NCBI GenBank assembly: GCA_015501075.1
Contig: JADNYJ010000354.1
Span: 1-33,359, forward strand
Reading direction: 5' to 3'
Source: Gymnopilus junonius
Lineage: Eukaryota; Basidiomycota; Agaricomycetes; Agaricales; Galerinaceae
DNA: 33,359 nt
The translations under genes were made by a program, and so were the position numbers. This document shows positions 12,300 to 22,334 of the stretch, piece after piece (the stretch's first letter is position 1; every line of letters starts with the position of its first letter). Below the pieces are notes generated by a model. It saw only the letters and a list, made by a program, of their open reading frames with translations. It ran no database searches and had not been told where the DNA came from.

Positions 12300-13567
12300 T
12301 CAAGCTCTGCGCGGGTTCCAACTCATAAACAGGTCTACGTCGTCTAATAATGTGGGAGAATTAGCGTTTAACGAAGCGGTGTGCCAAGGTTCTTGATTTG
12401 CTGATCCTGCCGTCGGACCTGGCGTTGAGGGACTTCCATGCCAAGAGTTTGTTGGGGTGAGTGAATCCCTAGACAAACGCGCAATGTTCAAGTTGGCTCG
12501 TAATTGTGAAGTTCAGACCGGAGGACGCTTACATGGCATATGAATCAAGCTCTAGTACTCGCTGATGCAAAGGACAAAATTCTCCTAGACGATGGCCAGG
12601 GGACTGGCCAAGGACGTCGGAAGCTCTTCGGAGTCCAAGGGATAATTCCAGCATGGTGCGATAACTCGTTGGTTCGTGAAGGCATCCACAATGAGTCGTG
12701 TTGGCACAGTAAGCGGGATGTTCGGGCTGCGTATTCTGCAGTGCTTCCAAGTTGACGGGAGAGAAATGAGTGTTGACTCCCATTCCTGAGAACGCAGAAG
12801 TTGTGTCCGATGTTGAGCCTGTTGCTTGAGTAGTAGAAGCGAATGAACTTGTTGCCGTTCCGTATCCACTGGAGCTGCTAGACTCGCTAGACGGACTAAC
12901 TTGGGCGCTCGACGTGCCTTGATGAACCTGGAACCCGTAGTGAGAACCCGGCAGAGGGGGAGCCGGAGACGATGAGAGGTTTAGACCGGGGCCCAGTTGT
13001 CGTGTATCAACGCCGTCGATGCCTGAAGCTTGTACCCAGCGAGGAGTAGGCTTATTCTTGAGCTGCGACATTTCATTGTCAGTATATCTACACCAGCATC
13101 GGAGTTTTGTCAAGATACCTCGCGTATAACGCTCTCGAGTTCAGCTACTCGTTTGATCAGACGGGCACTCTCGTCTTGACCGGGCTTGGTCCCCTGACTT
13201 GGATCGTCAACTTCATAGACACATAATCCTATCTAATAAAATGTCAAATATTTATCTCCTTTGTAAGTTGATGTTAATGCACTTACCAGTCCAAGCTGTA
13301 CACATCGAGAACAGGCAGGACGTTTCCTATCGCACTGTTTTGAAGTTATAAGACCTGTCCGTACATTCAAATACGGGACATTACTGACCATTCGTTTGGA
13401 TGTGTGGCAGTTCATACATGACTGGGTAGTCCGGTTCCTTGATCTAAATCGCGTTAGCTACTTGAAAATGTGCAACAGAATTCGCCCTACTTTTTGCGAG
13501 GCTCGCCATCTGGAGACTTTGCACCGGATGCAGATTTCTTCTGTCGAGATGGACTTTCTGATGTCAT
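12300..13567 (-). CDS. Zn(II)2Cys6 transcription factor, copy A
   Basis: Six exons on the minus strand: 13567-13491, 13443-13389, 13334-13287, 13232-13119, 13062-12533 and 12468-12300, giving 330 residues. Introns are 47-64 nt. The binuclear cluster has Cys at about 35, 38, 45, 52, 55 and 64 (C-X2-C-X6-C-X6-C-X2-C-X8-C), in the context RNRTTQSCMNCHTSKRM then CDRKRPACSRC. A basic N-terminus (RKKSRNR) precedes it and a short coiled-coil-like segment (ARLIKRVAELESVIRE) follows. The centre is Ser/Thr/Pro/Gln-rich. The C-terminal block CGCLHEPTSYRTMLELSLGLRRA is one I recognise from Agaricomycete regulators of this type. The start is the first ATG of exon 1. Proteins of this class bind CGG-containing DNA in the nucleus. 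It is too short for the usual fungal-specific middle-homology domain. A full paralogue lies 1.8 kb upstream in the same orientation. Confidence 0.88.
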
Positions 13568-15400
13568 GAGTTGCGAGGAATCTGGTTACAGGTCGTTATT
13601 TAAGTTCCCTCAAATGCATCATTGGACGCCGAGGAAAGTTTTGTTTGATGACCGTACCAAAAGCAACCGAATTACCAGATGGAAGCCAGATCGGTACTTC
13701 GGAAACAAAAATGCGAGTGAATGAGAACAGCGAAGTTGTTTGAACACAGCCTCGAGTAGCAGAAGTAAAGCAAGGCTCAACTGACGTGAGAGCAACTCTA
13801 GAGCATTCGCATTGCTAGAGGGTCGCTCACTTGAGCTCGAGCTTGTAGAGTTATCATTCGTAATTTTTGCCCTTCAGCATAGAAGAAACGCAGCGCTAAG
13901 GGGCACCTGGATCCACAGGTCTATATAAAATGTGAACTCACTTCTTTTGGAAATTGCACGGGCAACCACTGTATCACTTTATTAGAATATCCGCAAATTG
14001 TCTTGGCCTGGATAAAGGGCCCCACCATAATAGGCAAGCTCCACATAGTATTTGATGGTTATGGACTAAACTCCGCATTTATTTCGTAAAGAAGAGAATA
14101 AATTGATGACTCAACGTCGCCGAGTCTGAGTAATGCCCACGACCTGCCAAGAGAACCGAGATGTACCCATGAATGTGCTCGAGGTGATTATTTCAGACGC
14201 ATCTTCAATACGATAGAGGTGTGAAGGTCAGCCATGCCACCGGGGCGTTAGCGAGCGAACAAGAGACTCGTTCTGTGAGACCAGCGTGTACGACTTTGCT
14301 ATTTCAAACAAAACACTAGAGAATTTTTTTATCCGTCTCTCACATTCTGGATTTCTGAGATGCATTTGTAAATGCTCCAGCATGATCTTCAAGGTTGTTT
14401 ACTGACGGTCAGGTGGCGGCTAAAAATAGAACTGCTACCGAGGCTACGACCATAGGCAGCCTGAAGAAGGCGGTCTTTAATTCGGGCATGTTTTTTAATT
14501 CATGAGTTGACCCTGATTTCTAGAACCATATTAACACTGAAAATTGCATCCATCTGCTTTGACGATAGACCTTTGTTAATTTACCCTGGATTTACTGCTC
14601 ATTTGATATTTTCAAGGAATTTACGAAGTCAATTTATACCTAATAAGTACTAGACGGTTTGGCCTCTATGTTACCCGATCAACTGCTACTACCTTTGGAT
14701 TGAATATGACTAAATCCGAGGCCTGAAAATTCTTCCTTTTAAGGCCAGTTTTCGTCCTTTGCCGCAGTGCCTGCATTAAGGAATTCTGGCGGCGGTTTTC
14801 GTCCGTGTTAGCTAGATATGCACCCTAGACTATAGTTTCAAGACTTCAAACTGTATGTTCACCCTTCCACGGAGTTAGGAATTGCTTTTATCTCTCACAT
14901 CCTTACCAAACCATTCAACTATATTATAAAGAGTCGAAGAGTGGAATTATTCAAAGGCTCGCTACCTTTAACATGCTTGATAAATATTCTCAGGAACCCC
15001 TCCACAAATTTTAGTCGCCATTGCGCCAGCAAATTTCGAGCCATTTTACAGGACGATTTCAGAGCAAAAAGATTAGTTAAAACCAACATTTCAATGAGGA
15101 TGCTGGAATGGTACCTTTGCCTCAGCTGAGGATTCACAGGACTGCCACCGATCGGTGACGCAGAGTGTCTGAACAGCAGAATTAGTAGCCTACGGAAACC
15201 GGAAACTCTATGATTGGTGGGTATAATACTGTCTCCGCTTGGAAGAGGTTTACCGAACATAAGGATGGGCATTTCATGCTGGGAGTATATTATGTATTGT
15301 CAACTTTGACAAAATTTCGATGACAAATTCCCAAGATCTAATTCTATTGTGAAGCGAATACAGGACAGACTATGCTGGTTGAAGGGGATCAATGAGAAAC
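13568..15400. other. Intergenic region between the two Zn2Cys6 paralogues
   Basis: This 1.8-kb stretch is AT-rich and has only short open frames, none splice-linked or family-like. It should contain the promoter of copy A at its left end and the 3' region of copy B at its right end. I saw no third regulator remnant and no transposon termini. Confidence 0.5.
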
Positions 15401-16702
15401 TCAGGATCTGTGTGGTTCCCAAGTCATGAACGAGTCCGAGTCATCTAACGAGGATGGAGAATTGGCGTTCAACGAGAAGATGTCCCAAGGCCGTGGATTT
15501 GCAGATGGTACCCTATGGGCAGGGGTAGGTAACACCCTTCGAGAAGAAAATGGGGAGCTAAGGGTATCCCTGATGAGGGGTATCAGAATGATATGCAGGA
15601 AGTGAACTTATACTCGTCTTACATGGCAAGGGAGTCCAACTCCAAGACTCCCTGATGTAAAGGACAAAAGCCACCCAGTTGATGGTTCGGGGAGTTTCTA
15701 AGGATGCTGGCTGCTCGTCGCAACCCTAAGGACAATTCAAGCATGGTGCGGTAGCTGGTCGGATCGTGAAGGCACCCGCAATGACTTCCATGGGCCTGCA
15801 TGATTTGCTTGTCTGGTCCAAAAGCTCCTGTAGATTCGAATGTACTCTCTATCATCCCTAACGACATCGCAGTCAAGTCATATTCGGGACTCGATGAGGC
15901 TCTGTCGGAGACCGCGACGGAAGAGAATGGATTTGGAAATTCGTCGGACGGTGTCAGAACGGCTGATGAGGGCGTGGTCGACCCCGACTGGGAATTTGAT
16001 GGGAAGAGAGGGAACCCGGTTTGAATTGGCTGTGGCAGTTCTGTTCGCCTTGGATTATGACAACCTGAGCCATTGGACGACGAATCTCCTCCCGAGGCAG
16101 GTGAAGATGTGGCCGAAGGGCTTGCCTCGCCTTTATCCGAGTCCTCCTGTGCCTTGAGGAATGTAACCAACGTGGGTGGGGTTTATTTTTGAGCTGGCAT
16201 CATTGATTTAGCGGGGACATGTACCAACAATCCTACACTCTTACCTCGCGTACAACTCCCTCGAGCTCGGCAACTCGTTTGAGAAGTCTAGCGCTTTGGT
16301 CCTCATTGGCCTCATTCCTTTGTTTCGGGTCGTCCACTTCATATATGCATATTCCGGTCTGATAGCGAAAAGTAAGAATAGTGATACGTCTGCCAAGATA
16401 TTGATACTCACGAGTCCGAGTTGGCTACATCGCGAACAAGCAGGACGCTTCCTATCACACTGCTTTATTCAGAATTCATGCATGATTTATTAGACGTTTA
16501 TTCGCTTACCATCCGCTTTGAAGTGTGACAGTTCAAACAAGATTGAGTGGTCCTGTTTCGAGGCCTAGAGGGGGGGAATGTTAGGGCATCGCCTACCAGT
16601 CGAAGAAACAACCTACTTTTTACGATGATCGCCATTGACAGAGGGCTTTGAGGCAGAGGATGTAGAATTTACTTTCTTCTGAGCCGTGTTAGTTGGGGTC
16701 AT
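15401..16702 (-). CDS. Zn(II)2Cys6 transcription factor, copy B (apparent frameshift)
   Basis: Six exons mirror copy A: 16702-16617, 16564-16510, 16459-16412, 16358-16245, 16193-15623 and 15569-15401. Exons 2, 3, 4 and 6 have the same lengths as in copy A (55, 48, 114 and 169 nt). Cluster Cys are at about 38, 41, 48, 55, 58 and 67 (RNRTTQSCLNCHTSKRM, CDRKRPACSRC). The C-terminal block CGCLHDPTSYRTMLELSLGLRRA and the tail SLNANSP...FMTW match copy A. At the start of exon 5 the shared LKNKPxPRW is followed by a frame break near 16166-16168: TGG is followed by TTACA, where one more G would restore the long downstream frame. With that base the product is 347 residues. A downstream acceptor (exon start 16152) would also restore frame, giving 333 residues without LKNKPxPRW. 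It may be a functional gene with a base-call error, an alternatively spliced gene, or a recent pseudogene. Confidence 0.75.
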
Positions 16703-17445
16703 GGTATACCAGAGAATTGATTATTGGGTGATGGTCGGATGACGTCCATCATCTTAAATATGTCTGCTTTGTTTGTAGTCGAGGTAGGTAACACCATAAG
16801 GAAATAAGAGGATAAGATGTCACCAAAAAGAAGTCAAGTCTGGATCTCGGAGAATGTGAGCGGAAGGCACAAGAACGTAAGTCGATTTGCACGATATTCG
16901 GACATAGGCATCCAGATTAACCACGCCATGAAGGCGCCGACGTGTGAATGAATGCCATGGGGTCTTCCTTCAGAATCATTACTCCCGGGCTCGTAATGTT
17001 ATTGGCTACTGCTGGTCTAGCTAAACTGGAATTAACCTTCAATGATGGGAATACCATCGTAGCCAAGAGTCAATTGTCTCGCTTAATTTCAAAGATAGGA
17101 AGAGTGTGCTGCGTCGGGTGAGTAGTTACAATCGGATGAATTAAAACTTCGGATGCACCTGTGAGTTGCCAAGCACATTTTCTGTTACTGCAAATTGGCG
17201 GCTTGGATCATCACACACTTGAAAGGCGATATGGAAATGTTCTGAGCTCCCATTATAGCTAATTTCCTACACCCACGACTGCGCCGGAAGAAACGTTGGG
17301 TGGCGTTTCAAAGATTTGAGGTGAACAAGATGGTAAATGCTTAATTGGAACAACTCTTACTGGATAAGTAAGGCCCTTCACGCGGACGTAAATCCTGCGA
17401 GACAGATTTTAGGGAGAAGAAGGAAGAAAAGGCACAAGATGCACG

Positions 17446-17798
17446 CACTGCTGGCATTGACCTCTGTTTCTTTGGGAAACAGCCCGAAAGAAACACGTCA
17501 CCTGATTTCTTTTGGGTGTTTCTCCATAAACCGGTATTCGGCCTTACCTAATTTGGTATGGCCGACCGATGTTTCTCGAGGAAACAGTAGAAAAAAGTCA
17601 TATGACGTGTTTCCTAGGTACTGTTTCCTCAAGAAACAACCTGATTTTTTTTTAGATGTTTCTCCAGAAACCAGCATTCGGCCTTGCCTAATTTGGTATG
17701 GCCGACCAGTGTTTCTCAAGAAAACAGCGGAAAAAAAGTCATATGACGTGTTTCCCAGGTACTGTTTCCTCAAGAAACACTACTCAGTGCCAGCAGTG
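17446..17798. mobile_element. 353-bp TIR-flanked MITE-like element with hairpin array
   Basis: The element is bounded by 15-bp terminal inverted repeats with one mismatch: CACTGCTGGCATTGA at the left end and the complement of TCAGTGCCAGCAGTG at the right end. Inside are two imperfect direct copies of a ~139-bp unit and seven small hairpins of the form GTTTC-N5-GAAAC. There is no transposase frame, as expected for a non-autonomous element. CACTG-type ends recall hAT-derived MITEs, which make 8-bp target duplications. I do not see a matching duplication in the flanks (GATGCACG left, TCCGAAGA right), so class and boundaries are uncertain. The open frames crossing it on both strands simply read through the repeats. 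Confidence 0.5.
17500..17778. repeat. Two imperfect ~139-bp direct repeats made of palindromes
   Basis: Copy 1 starts at 17500 and copy 2 at 17639, both with ACCTGATTT. Each copy contains a GTTTCTCCANAAAC hairpin, the inverted block GGCCT(T/G)(A/C)CCTAATTTGGTATGGCC, a TGTTTC-N5-GAAACA-type hairpin, the perfect 10-bp palindrome GTCATATGAC (17597-17606 and 17738-17747), and TGTTTCCTCAAGAAACA (17622-17638 and 17763-17779). Differences are scattered substitutions and small indels, so the duplication is not recent. Confidence 0.85.
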
Positions 17799-18020
17799 TC
17801 CGAAGAAGTCCCTCGCTATCTAATCTAATCAGTGTGACTTATTTTTAGACTAGTGACAACAAGGTGATCAACAGGCATATGTGGCTGCCCCGGTATCTTT
17901 CTCATGAATCTCATACTCACCATTTGCTGGTAGCCAAGGTCATTCGAACATATCGCAGTCCATCCTGGGACTCACCACCATTTGAATAAAGTTCACCGAA
18001 GCCCGAGATTTGACTCCTCA

Positions 18021-19857
18021 ATGACCTCAAGCAGGTCTTATCCACCTCAAGTCCCAGGGACTCCCTCCACTACTGCGTCTATCGCTACTGTGACATCTAG
18101 GAACAAAAGGTTGTACCAAATTTTGGCAGGACAGCTCTTTGATTCTGTGAATCGTACGCTTGCTATAAAGCAGGTCATTACCATTGACAGGGATGCGGGC
18201 GTAATCCTCGATGTGTCCGGACAATCTGATGGTAAGAGTGTTGGAAAGATCTTGGCTGGACTCGGGTGGAAGCTTAACTCCAATGGAAACGCGGAGAAAG
18301 GTGATAAGATTGCATATGTGGAAGTGACGAGGATCAACCTGGCGAGTTTGGTCTTGCTTCCTGGTTTCGTGGACGTTCATGTGCATCGTAAGTTGCGATT
18401 TACATGGGCACTTAGAATTCTTGGATATTCAGTATTGATTATCTTGTTTGCTTGACAAGTCTTTCTGCATCCATATTCGGAGTCGCCATGGGAGTACCAA
18501 GTGATGAGAGAAAGTCTTGCGGAGCGCACTGTGCGTGCCACGTTGCACGCTCGGAAGACTCTCATGGCAGGCTTCACGACAGTCAGGTTCATCTAATTCG
18601 CTACAAAGATAACACAGTCAAAGAGTAACTTCACTAAAATTTACAGGGATCTAGGTACTGAAGGCGCGTTCGATGTTGACATTGCTTTGAGGAAGTGTAT
18701 CTCTGGCAAGAAACCACTTATTCCTGGCCCACGATACTATTGTGCTACACGAGCCATAATTTCTAGTGGTTCATATGGTACGCGTGGACCATTAGATACC
18801 GGGTTCGGTCATTCAATTTATTTTACGCAGGACCCAGAAGTTCCTTATACCCGCACCAGCAAGGTATCGACGGTGTGAACGGAGCTGAGCCTGTTGATGG
18901 AATAGCTGAGTGTGTGAAGGAGGTGCGAAAGCAGATAGGTGCTGGGGCTGATTGGATAAAGGTAAACTGAGCCTTCTCTCGGTAACTGCGCATAAATCTA
19001 AGATAGGAACTCGTTCACAGATCTATGCCGATTATTCAGTACGCACTCGCATGGTGGACGTCTCCTTTGCTATCAGCTCTCGCTCAATAGGCACCTTTAG
19101 CAAGGAAGAGCTCTCAGCAATGATCACCGCAGCCCATGATCGTGGAGTAAAGGTAGCAGCGCACGCTAATACTCCTGGCGTCATTGATATCCTCCTGGAT
19201 CTTGGGGTCGACACCATCGAACACGGTCCAGATATGTATGACGCTCTAGGTGGCGATCGAAGCCTGCTCCGCAAATTCGCGAGGGCAAATGGGACGACAA
19301 CATGGGTTCCCACCCTTGCTGTGCATTATATTTCAGCCCTCTCTGGTTCAGACTTTAGTAAAAAGAGGTGGGAGAAGAGCAAGAAAACGTTTGAGGAAGC
19401 CATTCAGATGAGAGTGAAAAGGCCAGATGTTGGGGATCAGGAGATGGAAAATATAGCTTGTGGAGGAGATACGGGGACATTCAAGCATGGAGATAACGCC
19501 TTGGAATTGGTTTTAATGCGCAGACTCGGAGCGGACTGGGACCGGGTACTTGGGTGGGCCACGTATGGTGGGTGGAAGTGCGTGAGGGGAGCAGAATGGG
19601 AGGGTGAAGAGGGTGGAAGAAGGGTAAAAGCATTTGAAACTTTGGGCTTTTTGAATGAGGACGAAGACACGGATTTAGAGCGAGGAGTACCATTTGGTGC
19701 GCTCCGTGCTGGCTGGGCGGCGGACTTAGTCGGTATTGAAGGAAAGCTTGATGGATCGCCCCAAGAGTTTGAGGACGCTTTAATGAATGGTGTTAAGTTT
19801 GTTATGCGCGGAGGGTTCATCTATAAGAAGGATGGGATGGGGGTTGCGGATATTTGA
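18021..19857 (+). CDS. Metal-dependent amidohydrolase (imidazolonepropionase-like superfamily)
   Basis: Exons 18021-18387, 18460-18586, 18647-18777, 18831-18961 and 19021-19857 give 530 residues; introns are 53-72 nt. I start at the first in-frame ATG. The TIM-barrel amidohydrolase signature is complete: HxH in LLPGFVDVHVH (H120, H122), then FLHPYSESPWEYQ, the block AGFTTVRDLGTEGAFDVDIALR, Lys252 in GADWIK (candidate carboxylated lysine), H300 in VAAHAN, H320 in DTIEHG, and D402 in CGGDTGTFKHGDN. An N-terminal beta segment (QILAGQLFDS) and a C-terminal GWAADLVGI element complete the usual composite sandwich domain. The family hydrolyses amide bonds in cyclic ureides, dipeptides and some N-acyl amino acids; ochratoxinase belongs to the same broad group. 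The substrate cannot be read from sequence. Two regulators lie upstream and a reductase downstream. Confidence 0.88.
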
Positions 19858-20622
19858 TATAATGTCGCCCGATGCGCAAGGTGACATGGCTTTGTACAGA
19901 TGATTTAGTTAATGCGAATCTGAATGGTTATGCCAGCATTACCAGGCCGACTGCTATAGGTTGAACTAGAATCTCAAAACGTGAGAAAGAATATAGTTTC
20001 GTCTTCATGGACCTCGAAGGTTTGGCTGCATACTGACACTGTGACACAAGCATTGACTAAGAGATGTCCACCCATGGCGTAAAGGAAAGCATCTAGGAAA
20101 TTAACTTGCATGACGTCCTTAGGACTCTGTAGTAGAATCCAAGAATTTTTGCACGGTTAAAAATGCCCTTTGAAGTACCCATTCATCGACGACAGTCAAG
20201 GACCAGTGGACCCTGGCACGTGGATCATTCGAAAATTCTCGTTAACTGGGTAGAGGGAGATATATTTAAGCATGCGTTAAATGTTGACTCTTTATGTCGA
20301 AGGTAATCAATTTCCCGGTCAAAGACAAGATAATCTTGGTAGAAGACTTATAGACGACAAGGTGAGAATGGCTTCTTGAAGCATGATATTTTCGTTGCAT
20401 GGTCACCAAAGCTTCACTCTTTTTTTTACTCTTTCTTGGCTCTTTCTAATTACTTGCCGTAAAGTTGCCGGGCCGGCAACCTCAATAGCCGCGTACCACC
20501 TGCTATGCCGAGTGTTGAATTTTGGTGGTTGAACTTGATCTATTTCTTTGACCTCCTTACATTGAAACAGACTGAACCTTGAGGAGTATCACTTTCTATC
20601 CCTTCTTTCTATATCTGCCCTC
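19858..20622. other. Intergenic region before the aldo/keto reductase
   Basis: No gene is visible. It contains the 3' end of the amidohydrolase transcript and the promoter of the reductase. A C/T-rich tract at about 20405-20450, typical of fungal promoters near transcription starts, lies some 175-220 bp upstream of the reductase ATG. Confidence 0.5.
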
Positions 20623-22334
20623 ATGGATTACAAGACAAATGGCATGCCATTTCGGAGACTTGGACCAAGTGGACTGAGAGTGCCTCTCTTCTCCCTTGGA
20701 GGATGTAAGTCGCTTTACAATTACAATTTCTCCCCAAGGTCAATGTATTGGGTATGCAGGGTTAACAATTGGGCAGACTGTAGTCGGTGATCCAGTCAAG
20801 GTAACTGTGATTTTAACCTTGCGTTGGCTTTGGAATTGGCCTCCTCATGATTTGGCAGGAAATCATTCGGACGGCTTTCAAGAATGGTATCAATATGATT
20901 GACACTGCAGAGGTTTACGCCAATGGGAAGTCAGAGGCAGAAATGTAAGAATCAACCTGCTGCTTTGACAGTTCCTTATAGAGAATCACGAAAGTGGACG
21001 TGTCATCAAGGAACTGGGAATTCGAAGATCTGACCTTATTATTACGACGAAGATATATTGGGGGTTAGGCAAGGGAGTCCAAATGATACCGGACTTAGTA
21101 GAAAACAGTGGGTCGTGATTTAATAATAACTGTGGTCTGCAGACTCTACTTAACGTCCCTCGTCATTCCAGCATCGTTGAAGGCATCAAGGAGTCTCTTT
21201 CCCGTTTGAAAATGGACTACGTCGATGTCGTTTTTGCTCATCGGCCAGATAGCACAGGCCAGCATGAATGTTTCGATGTGTACCCCGACGCGAATTTAAC
21301 ATACGATATTTAACAGTTCCGATGGAAGAAGTAGTCAGGGCATTTAACTACGTCATTCAGCAAGGATGGGTAAGTATCAAGTATCCAGTCGAGGTCCCTA
21401 TTTCTCTATCTTATGAACCTATCAAAGGCATTCTATTGGGCAACTTCGGAATGGAGTGCACGAGAAATTGAAGAGGCACATCGTGAGTACCTCTCTTCGA
21501 CGTTAGATGTATTTCGCCCATCCAAATCTTATAGATGTAGCCAGCAAATTCGGCCTCATTGGACCAATAGCCGAACAGTGTGAGCACAAGTAAGAGGCTC
21601 CCTTGTGTCCTTAAGCATCTTTGACGAATCTTTCTGGCCTATTTAGTATGTTTCATCGTGAACGCCCAGAAAAGGAATACAAGTAAGTTTGCCATACCTT
21701 GTCTTTGCCACGTTACAGCCTTGAGGATTTTCCAGGCCGATTTACGAGAAATATGGGACTGGGACGACCGTTTTCTCCGCCCTCGCTGGAGGTCTGCTCA
21801 CCGGAAAAGTATGTATGCATATGACTTCTCCGCTTTTATCTCATTCTATTATAGTATAATGACGGAATTCCGGAGGGATCGCGCTTTGCCACCCACTCTT
21901 GGATGAAAAATACTGTACAGAAACTTCAGCAACAAGAAGGCCAGGAGAAAATTCGGAAGATCCGCGAACTTTCGAAACTCGCTAAAGAAGGTATGTATAT
22001 ATTTTGCTTCCTGTGGTATTATCGGTGACCACTTTTCTTGACAGAATTTAACACTACGCCTGGTGCTTTGGCCTTGGCATGGGTAGCTAAAAATCCGAAT
22101 ACGTCAACTGTCATCCTGGGCGCTTCGACACCCCAGCAGGTCTTGGACAATTTGAAAGCTTTGGAGTTATTGCCTAAATTAACACCTGGTATTATGGATC
22201 AGATTGAAAAGATATTAAATAACAAGCCCAAGCCAGAGGTAGGTCGCATTACTGACTAACCATTCTGGGGTGACTGACATTGTGTTTAGTTTCCGCAAGG
22301 AAGACCACGTTTAGATGTATCATCCAAGCTTTAG
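20623..22334 (+). CDS. Aldo/keto reductase, K+-channel beta-subunit type (apparent frameshift)
   Basis: Thirteen exons: 20623-20704, 20760-20800, 20859-20944, 20995-21107, 21172-21257, 21317-21369, 21428-21482, 21535-21589, 21647-21682, 21736-21808, 21855-21990, 22045-22238 and 22290-22334. The product would be 351 residues, normal for the family, if one base is added in exon 4. The NADPH-dependent AKR tetrad is present: D56 and Y61 (MIDTAEVYANG), K89 (TTKIYWG) and H131 (FAHRPD). WATSEWSAREI, the FSALAGGLLTGKYNDGIPEGSRF block and the cofactor-site segment VILGASTPQQV follow. In exon 4 the frame breaks at a run of five G (21060-21064); a sixth G would join KIYWG to the expected VRQGSPNDTGLSRK. 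As written, translation stops shortly afterwards. The intron after HRPDST appears to use a GC donor (21258). Probable cytosolic reductase of small carbonyl compounds. Confidence 0.82.

Larger units (their letters stand above)
16703..18020. other. Intergenic region between regulator B and the amidohydrolase
   Basis: This region runs between two divergently oriented genes (regulator B on minus, amidohydrolase on plus), so it should hold both promoters. Its centre is occupied by the inverted-repeat element at 17446-17798, annotated separately. The rest shows no coding potential that I can support. Confidence 0.6.

Noticed and set aside
14440..14475. CTACGACCATAGGCAGCCTGAA, resembling the start of fungal 5S rRNA
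   Set aside because: Only the first ~20 bases look similar; the internal control region and the 3' half of 5S rRNA are absent downstream.
17337..17828. 163-codon open frame across the inverted-repeat element (and a 91-codon frame on the other strand)
   Set aside because: Both frames just read through the two direct repeat copies and show repeated peptide blocks dictated by the hairpins; the frames start outside and end at random, with no family similarity or splice context.
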